A DNA stretch of 64,000 nucleotides from Amycolatopsis dendrobii (GCF_014145675.1 NZ_JACGZW010000010.1:124001-188000); one strand, 5' to 3'. Positions 26,511 to 35,176 are shown, counted from the first letter of the stretch. Translations and numbers: made by a program. The notes: generated from the sequence alone by a model not told the origin.

Positions 26511-26828
26511 TCAGTAGCTGGAGACGGCCGCCGGGGTGCAGCTCATCGTCTCGCCGGGGTTGTTGGAGCCCAGCCCGAGCGTCCCGGTCAGGCCGGGAGT
26601 GCCCTCGGAGTGCGAGGACTGGCAGGCCGACAGCGCCGTCGCGCCGTGGTTGCCGCCGTCGTAGACGACCGTGTTGCCGCCCGACGCGGCCGCCGAGCTG
26701 CTGGAGGCGGAGCCGTTCGCGCCGCCGCCGGCGTTGTTGAACGGAGTGGACACGATGCCCAGCACCGCGCGCTCCGGCAGCACCTCGGCGGCCAGCGCGT
26801 CCAGTTCCTCAAACTTCACCGAATCCAT
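26511..26828 (-). CDS. Leader-plus-core peptide 1 (RiPP-precursor-like)
   Basis: A 105-aa protein whose ATG at 26828 follows AAAGGAG by four bases. Leader KFEELDALAAEVLPERAVLG (5-24), a low-complexity Gly/Ser/Ala linker (about 30-52), then YDGGNHGATALSACQSSHSE and, further on, GTLGLGSNN and SCTPAAVSSY. Two cysteines are 27 residues apart (26 in the paralogue). The core is rich in Ser, Thr and Cys, as in modified peptides. The gene is first of the pair, with a 275-base AT-richer leader upstream. Alternatives are a secreted structural peptide or a toxin. Confidence 0.78.
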   Translation of the reverse strand: MDSVKFEELDALAAEVLPERAVLGIVSTPFNNAGGGANGSASSSSAAASGGNTVVYDGGNHGATALSACQSSHSEGTPGLTGTLGLGSNNPGETMSCTPAAVSSY

Positions 26829-27104
26829 GATGCTCCTTTTTCGTTCTCGATCCTTCTTTCGATCAATCCCGGAAAAGAGCTCTCCGTCGCACGAAGACGC
26901 TCGGTTGTGTTTTTCCCGGATCCCGCGAATGCGGCGACTCCTTTGTAACATCCTTCGCGCCGGGGAAGCAAACACCAGATTGTCTTGCCAGGTAAGGAAA
27001 ATCTGGGGGAATGCGGTGGTGTTTTTCAGTGCGCCGGACCAGGTTTCGGGATTCCTGAAAAGGTCTCTAGCGCGGCGTTTCACGATTCATGAAAAACGAG
27101 GCCG
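26829..27104. promoter_or_regulatory. AT-richer upstream region of the peptide genes
   Basis: This 275-base stretch is noticeably richer in A and T than its surroundings, as expected of a strong promoter with a long untranslated leader for the peptide pair. CCTGAAAAG (about 27054) and CATGAAAAACG (about 27088) are similar sequences 34 bases apart and could be binding sites, for example for the XRE protein encoded next to them. No exact -10/-35 call is made. Confidence 0.4.
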
Positions 27105-27371
27105 TCAGCGGGCGCGCCGCGCGGGCGCGGGCACCGGCGTCAGCCGCGGACGGCTCGTTTGCTCGGGAATCAGCAGTTCGTCGACCGGACAGCCCAGCAC
27201 CGCGCACAGCGCGTCCAGGTCGCCGAGTTTGACGCTGGCCGGTCGCCCGGACCACCACTTGGACATCTTCCCGGCGGACACGGCCAGTCCGTGCGCGGCC
27301 AGGCGGGTGCGCAGGTCGGTGGCGGTCCAGATGCCGCGTCGGGCCGCGGCCAGCCGCAAGTTCCACTCCAT
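27105..27371 (-). CDS. XRE-family helix-turn-helix regulator
   Basis: An 88-aa DNA-binding protein. The Cro/CI-type domain covers nearly all of it: WNLRLAAARRGIWTATDLRT, VSAGKMSKWWSGRPASVKLG, LDALCAVLGCPVDELLIPE. A short basic Pro-rich tail follows. Start taken at 27371; the open frame extends further without protein-like sequence. It lies immediately upstream of the peptide genes on the same strand and is the natural candidate to control them. Confidence 0.8.
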   Translation of the reverse strand: MEWNLRLAAARRGIWTATDLRTRLAAHGLAVSAGKMSKWWSGRPASVKLGDLDALCAVLGCPVDELLIPEQTSRPRLTPVPAPARRAR

Positions 27372-27486
27372 GGGGACAGGACCTTTCCTCGTCGGTCGGA
27401 GGCTCCGCGCCGCTCGGGGAGGACACGGTGAGCCAAGGGGTGCCGCGCACCGCCCGGTCGCGGCGCGCGAGGGGATTCGGTCCTGG

Positions 27487-28521
27487 TCAGTCAGGGAAAA
27501 CAGTCGGCAGGTCCGCCATCGATCGCTGGCTCCGCCACCACCGCGCACGCGGCGGTCCGCCGGAAGTACGGGGCACCACGCGTCCGGCGTACACGGCCAA
27601 CGCGATGACCGCGCCGGCGCCAGCCTGGCTCAACGTGCCGTCGCCGACCGGAGCCAACGGGGTGCACGAGGACGCCGTGGCCGGCGAGGGAAGCTCTTGG
27701 GGCGCGTCGGTGGTCCAGTTGGTTGCACCGGACTTGTGCGGGCGGGGTGCCGGTACTGGCGCGGCGACCGCTTTGCCGCAGCGGGCCTCGATGGGCCGAT
27801 CAGCGCGGGTCGGAGCGACCTTCGGGGGCGGATGGTGGCTCCTGCTGATCGGGGGAGCGGTGACTGATCGCGCGGTGTCCGCGCCGAGAGGCCGATCGGT
27901 GGTCGCGAGGGGAACGGGGAGCACCTCGTTGCTGATCGACTGTGCGGCGCCAAGGAGACCAGGCAGTTCGTCGGTCACCCGCCGCGCGGTGCTCGTGAGC
28001 GGCGCCGTGATCGATTGCACGGGCGTTCTGCGGGTGGTCACCGCGTGGATCGTCCGGTGGATCGGCTTTGTCTGGGTCACCGTGTCCAACGCCCGCTTGC
28101 CAGCACGCACGACGTCCGGCATCGGGCCGGTCGGAGCAGCACTGTCCTTCTTGCTCGCCGGACGCCCTGCGTCGGCCCCCTTGGCAGCCTGGCGAACGCT
28201 GGTCGTCAGGTGCTCCGGCGAGGCGGCAGCAGCCAGCCGGCAGAGCCCGCCCGCCCGCGGCACGGATGCCGGACACTGCCCGCCCAGCGGATCGGCCGCC
28301 GCGGTGTCTCCGCCGACGAGGGCGCCGATCAGCCAGCTCCCCGCCAGCAGCCCGATCGCGACGAGCAGCCGCACGACCCACCGGTGCTGCGGAGTGCTCT
28401 TCGGGACGGAACCAGCAGTAGCCCACGCGGGCCGATGCGGCACAGGAATCAGCCGCACCGGCAGGGCGCCGCGGTGACCGGCGCCGACCTTGGTAATCCC
28501 GACACCTGGCCGTGTGTACAC
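27487..28521 (-). CDS. Membrane-anchored Ala/Pro-rich hypothetical protein
   Basis: An open frame of 344 aa. One hydrophobic segment at 48-70 (WVVRLLVAIGLLAGSWLIGA) ends in AAADP, a possible signal-peptidase site. A long basic, Thr/Pro-rich region with few secondary-structure features follows, then a second hydrophobic stretch near residue 305 (AGAGAVIALAVYAGRVV). It may be a secreted or cell-wall protein anchored at its C-terminus. Codon use supports coding, but the start is uncertain. No family recognised. It is upstream of the XRE/peptide/M50 genes on the same strand. Confidence 0.55.
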   Translation of the reverse strand: MYTRPGVGITKVGAGHRGALPVRLIPVPHRPAWATAGSVPKSTPQHRWVVRLLVAIGLLAGSWLIGALVGGDTAAADPLGGQCPASVPRAGGLCRLAAAASPEHLTTSVRQAAKGADAGRPASKKDSAAPTGPMPDVVRAGKRALDTVTQTKPIHRTIHAVTTRRTPVQSITAPLTSTARRVTDELPGLLGAAQSISNEVLPVPLATTDRPLGADTARSVTAPPISRSHHPPPKVAPTRADRPIEARCGKAVAAPVPAPRPHKSGATNWTTDAPQELPSPATASSCTPLAPVGDGTLSQAGAGAVIALAVYAGRVVPRTSGGPPRARWWRSQRSMADLPTVFPD

Positions 28522-28899
28522 CGCGACTCAGGGGTAGGCAACCACCCTCGGATTCGTTAGCGGGCAAGGAATCGGTCACTCGATGCGCTCGACTGTGTCC
28601 TCGTAGGACGAACACTTCGGCAGGTCGGCCGCGCACGCCGCCGAGATCAAATCCGGTGGTGCGCAAGGACGAGCGCGCCGACGTGCTTCCCGGGGAATCA
28701 CCGAGGAGGTCACCCTTGTGAGCGACGTCGAGGACAATCGTCCACTGTGGATAATCGCGCTCCGGTGGCCCAGGCTACAGAATTTCTCGCGCCGAGGACG
28801 TGTAGCCCCGAGACGGCCGGGTATCCGGCCAAGGCCGCGTGTGCTCGAGCTGGGAAGGCCGGTGATCACATTCCCGTTGCACCACAACAGCTTCTTCGT
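28522..28899. other. Gap with an isolated strong Shine-Dalgarno and GTG
   Basis: No supported gene. A GAGGAGG followed by GTG at 28718 (MSDVEDNRPLW) looks like a true translation start on the plus strand, but the frame soon becomes an antisense shadow of the methyltransferase gene. It may be the remnant of a truncated gene. Confidence 0.4.
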
Positions 28900-29757
28900 T
28901 CACGGCTTGCGTGCGACCCCGGCCAGCATCGCTGCCTCGCTCGGATCCGCGAAGTCGACAACTGGTGTGGTGAGTCCGCTTTCCTCGGGATGCCAGGCGG
29001 CGGTCCACGTGACGCCCGGGTCCAGCAACTCGAAATCGCCGAACAGCGCGCGGATTTCCGCGTTCGAGCGCAGCACGTGCTTGCTGACATTGGTGTCGTA
29101 CAACTGGATCACCGTGTGCAGTTGCCGGGCGATGTCCTCTGGCAGCCCTTCGTGGGTGATCTGCGACAGCACCAGATACGAGCCCGAGGGCAGCATCTCC
29201 CGGTACCGCGCGATGGCCTCCGGCCCGAGGTCGCGCCCGTCCGGGCCGGGCTGCTGGATGTGCAGGACCGCGGTGACCAGCAGGGCCAGCGGCTGGTCGA
29301 GATCGATGACGCCGGTGTCCGCGACGGCCTGCCACAGTTCGTCCGGTTCGCGAAGATCGCCCTGGATCACCGCGTGGCGTCCGGGATCCCCGTGGCGCTC
29401 CAGCAGGATGCGGGAATGCGCGACCGCGACGGGTTCGCGGTCGATGTAGACGACGCGGGAATCCGGCGCGACCTCGTCGGCGATCTGGTGCACGTTGCCC
29501 ATCGTGGGGACGCCGGAACCGATGTCGACGAACTGGCGCACGCCCAGTCGCACGAGGTGCCGCACCGCGCGGTGCAGGAACGCGCGGTTGGCTCGAGCGC
29601 AGTACATCCCGGCCGGGAAGGCGGACAGGACCATCTTGCCGAACTCGCGGTCGATCGCCCAGTTGGCCGTGCCGCCGAGATACCAGTCGTAAACCCGCGC
29701 CACGCTGGGCCGGTCGAGGTCCACGCCCGGGATGGGCTCTTCAGGTCCGTGCGCCAC
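28900..29757 (-). CDS. DUF574 (SAV2177-type) SAM-dependent methyltransferase
   Basis: A 285-aa protein whose GTG at 29757 lies behind GGGGAGG. Family features are DLDRPSVARVYDWYLGGTAN at the N-terminus, the SAM-binding motif QFVDIGSGVPTMGNVHQIAD, VVYIDREPVAVAHS and DQPLALLVTAVLHI. DUF574 proteins are expanded in actinomycetes and are often regulator partners or tailoring enzymes. The substrate is unknown. It stands alone between non-coding stretches. Confidence 0.9.
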   Translation of the reverse strand: MAHGPEEPIPGVDLDRPSVARVYDWYLGGTANWAIDREFGKMVLSAFPAGMYCARANRAFLHRAVRHLVRLGVRQFVDIGSGVPTMGNVHQIADEVAPDSRVVYIDREPVAVAHSRILLERHGDPGRHAVIQGDLREPDELWQAVADTGVIDLDQPLALLVTAVLHIQQPGPDGRDLGPEAIARYREMLPSGSYLVLSQITHEGLPEDIARQLHTVIQLYDTNVSKHVLRSNAEIRALFGDFELLDPGVTWTAAWHPEESGLTTPVVDFADPSEAAMLAGVARKP

Positions 29758-30363
29758 GCTGCCTCCCCCGCAGTCGTGGCCAATCGTATCCAATCCAGCC
29801 GATCCCGCCGGACGGGCAGCGCGCTGCCGGATCTCGCCGGGGTCGAGCGCCGCTGCCCGGACGGTGCGGTCGCGGCCGCCGTTTTCGCCCGGTGGAGAGC
29901 GTCGTCAATGGTGAGCGGCAGCGGACTGAACTCGGGGGCGGCCGCCGATGGCGCCAGCGACCGATTTCAGAACGGCGTCGCCCGCGAGGCGGCCGTGCCG
30001 ATCGCACGACGTCGGCCGCGATCATCGCCGCTCGGCGCGGATGCCGTTCCGCGTGCCCCGGCCGCAACGGCCCGCTGACCGGATGCGGCGCGAACGTCAC
30101 TCCGGCCGCGGAAACGGCGAGCAATGCCCGGAACTCCCCGCGCGCGAAAACCTCGGCGAATGCATGCTCCGATCGGCCGATCCGCCCACCCCGTGCCGTG
30201 GTGCGCGCCGTACTCGCGTAGTGGTCTGGACAACAGGGTTTTCGCTTGCTTGATCCGCCGCGATTCCGTTAATGGGCAACAAAACCGGTGGACCCAGTCC
30301 CGCGGAACCGTCCGGTGATCGTCCTTGAGTAGGCTGCTGCCACCGACTTCTATTGGGGGAGAG
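29758..30363. other. 606-base intergenic region
   Basis: No gene can be supported. Several open frames exist on both strands because of high GC, but none has family features or a ribosome site. It holds the promoters of the leftward methyltransferase and the rightward M48 protease (GGGGGAGAG precedes the latter's ATG). Possibly decayed coding sequence. Confidence 0.45.
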
Positions 30364-31401
30364 ATGACTGAAGAAATCGAACCTGCGCGCCGGGCCGCCG
30401 TGCGTTTTCCGGGAATCAGCCCGAGGGCCTACGAACATCCGGTGGACCGCGGCGCGCTCGCCACTCTGCGCGCGGTGCCCGGATTCGCCCAGGTGATCAA
30501 GGCCGTTTCCGGCTTCTACAACGAGCGCGGCGAACGGCTCATGGCGCTGGCGTCGTCAATCCGCGTCGGACCGCGGCAGTATCCGGAACTCGACCGGCTG
30601 CGCCACGAATGCGCCGAGACGCTCGATCTTCCCGCCGTGCCGAACCTGTTCGTCTACCAGGATCCGCGGCTGCAAGCGTCCGCGCTCGGCATGGACGAGC
30701 CGTTCATCCGGATCAGCACCGCGCTCGTCGACCAGATGAGCCACGAATCGCTGCGCTTCGCCATCGGCCACGAAATGGGGCACGTGCTGTCCGGGCACGC
30801 GGTCTACCGCACGATCATGATGCGCCTGATCACCCTCCAGATGTCGATGTCCTGGACCCCGGTCAGCGCGCTCGGCATCCGGGCGATCATCGCGGCGCTG
30901 AGCGAGTGGTACCGCAAGGCCGAACTGTCCTGCGACCGCGCGGGTCTGCTCTGCGGCCAGGATCCGACCGCCGCGCTGCGGGCGCAGATCCAGCTCGCCG
31001 GCGGCGTCGACCCGTCCCGCATCGACATCCCGTCCTTCCTCGAGCAGGGCGCGGAATACGAATCGGGCGAAGACATCCGCGACAGCCTGCTGAAGCTGAA
31101 GTACGTCGAGACGGAAACCCACCCGTTCGCCGTGGTCCGGGCGACGCAACTGCAGAAATGGGCAGCGTCGGAGGAATACCGGGCAATCCTCACCGGCGAT
31201 TACCCGCGCCGCGACGACGACGCGCCGGCCACGGACTGGAAGGACGACCTGAAGTCCGCGGCGAAGTCGTACAAGGATTCCTGGACGGCCTCGGCCGATC
31301 CGCTGACGAAGGTCTTCACCGAGGTCGGGGAGACGGTCGCGGATACCGCGAGCAAGGTGTGGGCCAAGTTCGGCGGAGGTTCGGAGAACGGCGCCGCTTG
31401 A
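30364..31401 (+). CDS. M48-family (HtpX/Ste24-like) zinc metalloprotease
   Basis: A 345-aa protein starting at 30364 behind GGGGGAGAG. The zinc motif HEMGH lies at 136-140 within SLRFAIGHEMGHVLSGHAVY, and AELSCDRAGLLC supplies the third ligand Glu about 45 residues later. YNERGERLMALASSIRVGP at the N-terminus and HPFAVVRATQLQKWA later are usual for soluble M48 paralogues in actinomycetes. Only one weakly hydrophobic stretch follows the active site, so membrane anchoring is doubtful. The Lys/Asp-rich tail (180 bases) is unusual. Role probably protein quality control. Confidence 0.88.
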   Translation: MTEEIEPARRAAVRFPGISPRAYEHPVDRGALATLRAVPGFAQVIKAVSGFYNERGERLMALASSIRVGPRQYPELDRLRHECAETLDLPAVPNLFVYQDPRLQASALGMDEPFIRISTALVDQMSHESLRFAIGHEMGHVLSGHAVYRTIMMRLITLQMSMSWTPVSALGIRAIIAALSEWYRKAELSCDRAGLLCGQDPTAALRAQIQLAGGVDPSRIDIPSFLEQGAEYESGEDIRDSLLKLKYVETETHPFAVVRATQLQKWAASEEYRAILTGDYPRRDDDAPATDWKDDLKSAAKSYKDSWTASADPLTKVFTEVGETVADTASKVWAKFGGGSENGAA

Positions 31402-31869
31402 GGCCGCCTTCGCGCGGAAATGCGAAACCCGGGAAAAACCGCAGCGAAATAACTGGCAATTCTTGGCTGCCTGGGCGGCGGCGGAGCGGCGCATCTTAAC
31501 CGGATGCGCGGAGCCGGTGGAATGTGGTGTACGTCACCGCATGCCGCGGTAATGACGGCCCGGTGGGCGCGATGGTATTTGCGGCGCGCTCAGCGGATCG
31601 GGTGCGTCGGCAAACGGGGGAGGGGCATGCGGCAAAAGGGGGGACGGGTTCTCGTGCCGCCGTGGATTCATCGTCGTGGACTCGTCGAATTCGACGGGCG
31701 CCGGCCGAGGCATTCGCTGTCCCGATGACCGGGACCGCGGAAATGCGGGCGAGCACGGCGGCGGCCCATTCGACGGATATCTCCGGACCACGCCCGCTGA
31801 ATTCATCGTCAACCCCGTTGAGCCTGCCAGTCAGGACGGCTTGGGCGTACTGAACGAAAGGGTTTCTTC
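31402..31869. other. 468-base intergenic region before the S1 homologue
   Basis: No gene supported. Base composition is more mixed than in coding neighbours. It should contain the promoter of the secreted protein at 31870; the sequence GAACGAAAGGG just before its ATG is a weak ribosome site. Confidence 0.4.
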
Positions 31870-33387
31870 ATGGGATTCAACCGGAAAGCCACGCGCTTGG
31901 CCGGCTGTGTCGCCGGGGTGACCGCCGCGGGGCTGCTGGCCGCCGCGTCGCCGGCGAGCGCGGTGGCCGGGGGCGCGCCGGTGACGGGGGCGGCGGCGTC
32001 CGCGCTGGTCCGGCTCGCGATCGGGGGCGACTCGACCAGCGGCGGCCACGCCTGCACGGGAACGCTGGTTTCCTCGCAATGGGTGTTGACGACCGCGTCG
32101 TGCCTGACCGGCAAGACCGGGGCGCACGCCGGAGACGGGCTGGTCGACGGCGCGCCGCCGGCCGTCGCCGTAACCGCCGCGGTGACCGAGACCGGGAAGC
32201 CGGCCCGCCAGATCGCCGTGGACCGGGTGGCGCCGCGGACCGACCGCGACGTCGTGCTGCTGCGGCTGGTCGCGCCGGTTCTCGGGGCCGCATTGGGGAA
32301 TCTCGCTGCCACGCCGCCGCCGTCGAGCGGGCAGGTGACGGTGGCCGGGTTCGGCCGCACGGCGACCGAGTGGATCCCGGACACCCCGCAGTCGGCTTCG
32401 CTGAGCATCGCGGCCGGCGCGCCGGACCACGGGCTGGCCCTCGAAGCGACCGGCACGAGCGGCGTGTGCCGCGGTGACGCCGGAGGGCCGGTGTTCACTG
32501 CCGACGGCCGGATCACCGGCGTGGTCACCGGTTCGTATCAGCGCAACTGCCTCGGCGAGACCGCCACCAACCCCGCGGTGAGCGCCGCCCGGGTGGACGA
32601 CCTCGGCGATTGGGTCACGGCGCACACCGTCGCGGGACACCACGGCCTGTACCGGATCGACGCCAACGGCGCCGTTCTGGGCTACTCCGGCACCGGCAGC
32701 GCCTGGACGACGCTGGGCACCGGGTTCGATCGGGTCTACGCAGGCGAAAGCGCGCTGGTCGCGACTCGCGCCGACACCCACGACGTCTACCGCTACACCG
32801 GGACCCCCGGCCAGTGGACGAAGATCGGCGGCCCCGGCGACGGGTTCGTGGTCAACGCCGACGGCGTCTACGGCTACAACGGCGGCGGCGTCCTGCGCTG
32901 GACCGGCACCGGCACCGGCTGGGAAACGGTCGGACCCGCCGGGACCAGGTTCTACGCCGCGGGCCACCTGCTCGCCCGGACCGTGCCCGGCACCGGCGAC
33001 CTCTACCTGATGACCGCACCCGGGACCTGGGTCAAGATCGGCTCCTCCGGCGACGGTTTCGCGATCAACGACGACGGCATCTACGGGGCCAACGGCGGCG
33101 GTGTCTACCACTGGACCGGCACCGGCAGCGCTTGGGCGAGCGTCGGCAAGGCGCAGAGCGCGCTGTACGCGGGCGCGCACACACTGCTCGGCATCGAACC
33201 GTCCACCAAGGACGTCAACCTGCTGACCGCCAACGGCTGGTCCCGGATCGGCGGTTCGGGCGACTCGTTCGCGGCCAACGCCGACGGCGTCTACGGGGTC
33301 AACGGCGGCGGCATCTACCGCTGGAGCGCCCAGTCCGGCGGCTGGGCGGGGATCGGCCCGGCCACCAAGGCTCTCGCCACCGACTGA
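31870..33387 (+). CDS. Secreted S1 (trypsin-like) pseudoprotease with C-terminal propeller/lectin-like repeats
   Basis: A 505-aa exported protein. The signal peptide ends near ASPASAVAGG (about 32). Residues 35-250 have the trypsin fold, but the catalytic His motif TAAHC reads TTASC (Ser at 77) and the GDSGGP motif reads CRGDAGGPVF (Ala at 204). Asp127 in DRDVVLLRL remains. It therefore cannot be an ordinary serine protease. Residues 255-505 contain about five repeats (ADGVYGYNGGGVLRWTGTGT, NDDGIYGANGGGVYHWTGTG) resembling tachylectin-type propellers. A binding or decoy role outside the cell is likely. Confidence 0.88.
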   Translation: MGFNRKATRLAGCVAGVTAAGLLAAASPASAVAGGAPVTGAAASALVRLAIGGDSTSGGHACTGTLVSSQWVLTTASCLTGKTGAHAGDGLVDGAPPAVAVTAAVTETGKPARQIAVDRVAPRTDRDVVLLRLVAPVLGAALGNLAATPPPSSGQVTVAGFGRTATEWIPDTPQSASLSIAAGAPDHGLALEATGTSGVCRGDAGGPVFTADGRITGVVTGSYQRNCLGETATNPAVSAARVDDLGDWVTAHTVAGHHGLYRIDANGAVLGYSGTGSAWTTLGTGFDRVYAGESALVATRADTHDVYRYTGTPGQWTKIGGPGDGFVVNADGVYGYNGGGVLRWTGTGTGWETVGPAGTRFYAAGHLLARTVPGTGDLYLMTAPGTWVKIGSSGDGFAINDDGIYGANGGGVYHWTGTGSAWASVGKAQSALYAGAHTLLGIEPSTKDVNLLTANGWSRIGGSGDSFAANADGVYGVNGGGIYRWSAQSGGWAGIGPATKALATD

Positions 33388-33404
33388 TCCCGCGCATCGG
33401 CTGT

Positions 33405-33447
33405 GCAGGGCCCCTTGCGGGAAGCCAAGTCCCTCAAGGGGCCCTTC
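33405..33447. repeat. Palindromic intergenic element (GGGCCCCTT type)
   Basis: GCAGGGCCCCTTGCGGGA at 33405-33422 pairs with TCCCTCAAGGGGCCCTTC at 33430-33447 with two mismatches, around a 7-base loop. It lies 18 bases after the pseudoprotease stop and before the sigma-factor gene, where it can terminate transcription. From memory, similar GGGCCCCTTGAGGGA hairpins are scattered between genes in Amycolatopsis genomes. Confidence 0.75.
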
Positions 33448-33522
33448 ACGGACCGATCAGAAATCCTCCGCCGGTCGTCAATTCCGGCAGCACCCCCGCC
33501 GCCGATGGGAGGATCGACGACC

Positions 33523-34524
33523 ATGACCGACGCTGGACCGCCGGACGCCGACGAAGCCGCGTTCGCCGAGGCAGTCCGGGCAGGGGACCCGGCGCAGTTC
33601 GCGCTCGTCACCGAGCGCCATCGGCGTGAGCTGCAGGTCCACTGCTACCGAATGCTCGCGAACTACGAAGACGCCCAGGATCTGACGCAGGAGACGTTCC
33701 TGCGCGCGTGGCGCAAACGGGAGTCGTTCAAAGGCCACGCCGCGCCGCGAACCTGGCTCTACCGCATCGCGACCAACGCCTGCCTCGACTTCCTGGACAA
33801 GCGCAACGACCGCACCCCCGTGCCGTCCGAGCTTCCCGCCGCTGAGCTGCCGTATCTGCAGCCCTACCCCGATCGGATGCTCCCCGAGGACCCGCAGGAA
33901 TCGGCGGTCGCGAGGGAGACGATCGAACTGGCGTTCATTGTCGCCGTCCAGCACCTGCCGCCGCGGCAACGAGCAGTGCTCGTCCTGCGCGACGTCCTCG
34001 GCTGGCCGGCGGCAAAGGCCGCTGACGCCCTTGAGCTGACCGTCGCCTCGGTGACCAGCGCGCTGCAACGGGCACGCGTGACGATGCGCGAACAGCTGCC
34101 CGACCGCCGCCTCGACTGGCGCAGCCCCGCCACCCACGAACTGTCGCAAGTCGAGCGTGACGTGGTGAAGTCGTACATCGACGCCCACGAACGCAACGAC
34201 CTCGACCGGCTGACGTCCCTCCTCCGCGACGACCTGCGCTTCGCGATGCTGCCCGACCCCGGCACCGTGATCACGACGGCCAAGGACTCGGTCGACGGCT
34301 GGGTCTCCGGCGGCCTCTTCCAACCCGGCTGCGACGACTGGCGCTGCATCGCCACGACGGTCAACCGCATGCCCGCCGCCGCGCTCTACCTCCGCACTCC
34401 CGGGGACCCGGCGTACCGGCTGCTGAACCTCGCAGTCCTGCACATCGCCGGCGGGAAGATCGCCGAGCTCACCGGGTTCGAGGTCGCCGGCAAACCATGG
34501 CTGGGGCTGCCCGCGGCACTGTGA
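33523..34524 (+). CDS. ECF RNA polymerase sigma factor with SnoaL-like C-terminal domain (SigG type)
   Basis: A 333-aa protein starting at 33523 behind GGGAGGA. Region 2: FALVTERHRRELQVHCYRML, EDAQDLTQETFLRAW, PRTWLYRIATNACLDFLD. Region 4: LPPRQRAVLVLRDVLGWPAA then SVTSALQRARVTM. A SnoaL/NTF2-like domain fills the last 130 residues (SYIDAHERNDLDRLTSLLRD, VLHIAGGKIAELTGFEV). It belongs to the same broad group as the sigma factor at 1817-2719. Like it, it neighbours a RibD-C reductase gene, here convergent with 10 bases between stops. Confidence 0.9.
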   Translation: MTDAGPPDADEAAFAEAVRAGDPAQFALVTERHRRELQVHCYRMLANYEDAQDLTQETFLRAWRKRESFKGHAAPRTWLYRIATNACLDFLDKRNDRTPVPSELPAAELPYLQPYPDRMLPEDPQESAVARETIELAFIVAVQHLPPRQRAVLVLRDVLGWPAAKAADALELTVASVTSALQRARVTMREQLPDRRLDWRSPATHELSQVERDVVKSYIDAHERNDLDRLTSLLRDDLRFAMLPDPGTVITTAKDSVDGWVSGGLFQPGCDDWRCIATTVNRMPAAALYLRTPGDPAYRLLNLAVLHIAGGKIAELTGFEVAGKPWLGLPAAL

Positions 34525-34534
34525 ACCGCCGTGC

Positions 34535-35104
34535 TCACCGCCTGGTCTCGTATCGGGCCAGCACCACGCCGCCGGGAAACGTCCGGGTCTCCACCAGATT
34601 CAGGTTCACCCAGCTGTCCAGCGCGCTGAAGAACGGCGTACCCCCGCCCACCAGGACCGGATGGGTGACCACCGCGTACTCGTCGACCAACCCGGCCCGC
34701 ACGGCCGCCCCGGCGAGCGTCGCGCCGCCGATGCTCAGCGGCCCGCCGTCCTCGTCCTTGAACCGGGCGATCTCGGCGACCGCGTCACCGGCGTACAGCC
34801 GGGTGTTCCAGCCGACCTTGTCGATCGTCGACGAGAACACCACCTTCGGGGTATCCCGCCAGTTCCGCGCGAACTCGACCTCCGCAGGCGTGGCGCCCGG
34901 CTGCTGGTCGCCGGTCGGCCAGTAGGAACTCATCGCTTCCCACAGCTTGCGCCCGTAGAGCGACATGCTGTTCGCGAGCTCCTGATCGAGCCACCACCGG
35001 AACAGCTCCTCGCTCGGCGGCCCGCTCCAGCCGATGTCGTCCCTGGCCGCGGCGATGCGGCCGTCGAGCGTCAGGTTCATGCCGTAGATCAGTTTCCGGG
35101 TCAT
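34535..35104 (-). CDS. Dihydrofolate reductase-family (RibD C-terminal domain) protein
   Basis: A 189-aa protein starting at 35104 behind AGGAGG (MTRKLIYGMNLTLDGRIAAA). It keeps the family's SLYGRKLWEAMSSYWP and the NADPH-binding stretch PLSIGGATLAGAAVRAG followed by HPVLVGGGTPFFSAL. Substrate unknown. It converges on the ECF sigma gene and is the second of three family members in the window; they share architecture but only moderate similarity. Confidence 0.88.
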   Translation of the reverse strand: MTRKLIYGMNLTLDGRIAAARDDIGWSGPPSEELFRWWLDQELANSMSLYGRKLWEAMSSYWPTGDQQPGATPAEVEFARNWRDTPKVVFSSTIDKVGWNTRLYAGDAVAEIARFKDEDGGPLSIGGATLAGAAVRAGLVDEYAVVTHPVLVGGGTPFFSALDSWVNLNLVETRTFPGGVVLARYETRR

Positions 35105-35176
35105 GCCAGCCTCCTGTGCGTCGATCGCACTCGTACAGACGGGCGAGCCCCGAGAACTTAATCGGTCGCGCCACAG

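Noticed and set aside
26088..26828. Calling the peptides lanthipeptide precursors
   Set aside because: No lanthionine synthetase, cyclase or GG-type leader site is visible; only the general precursor-like layout is supported.
29758..30363. A minus-strand gene fragment (about 29741-30124)
   Set aside because: A short stretch looks protein-like, but there is no family match, start signal or consistent codon use.
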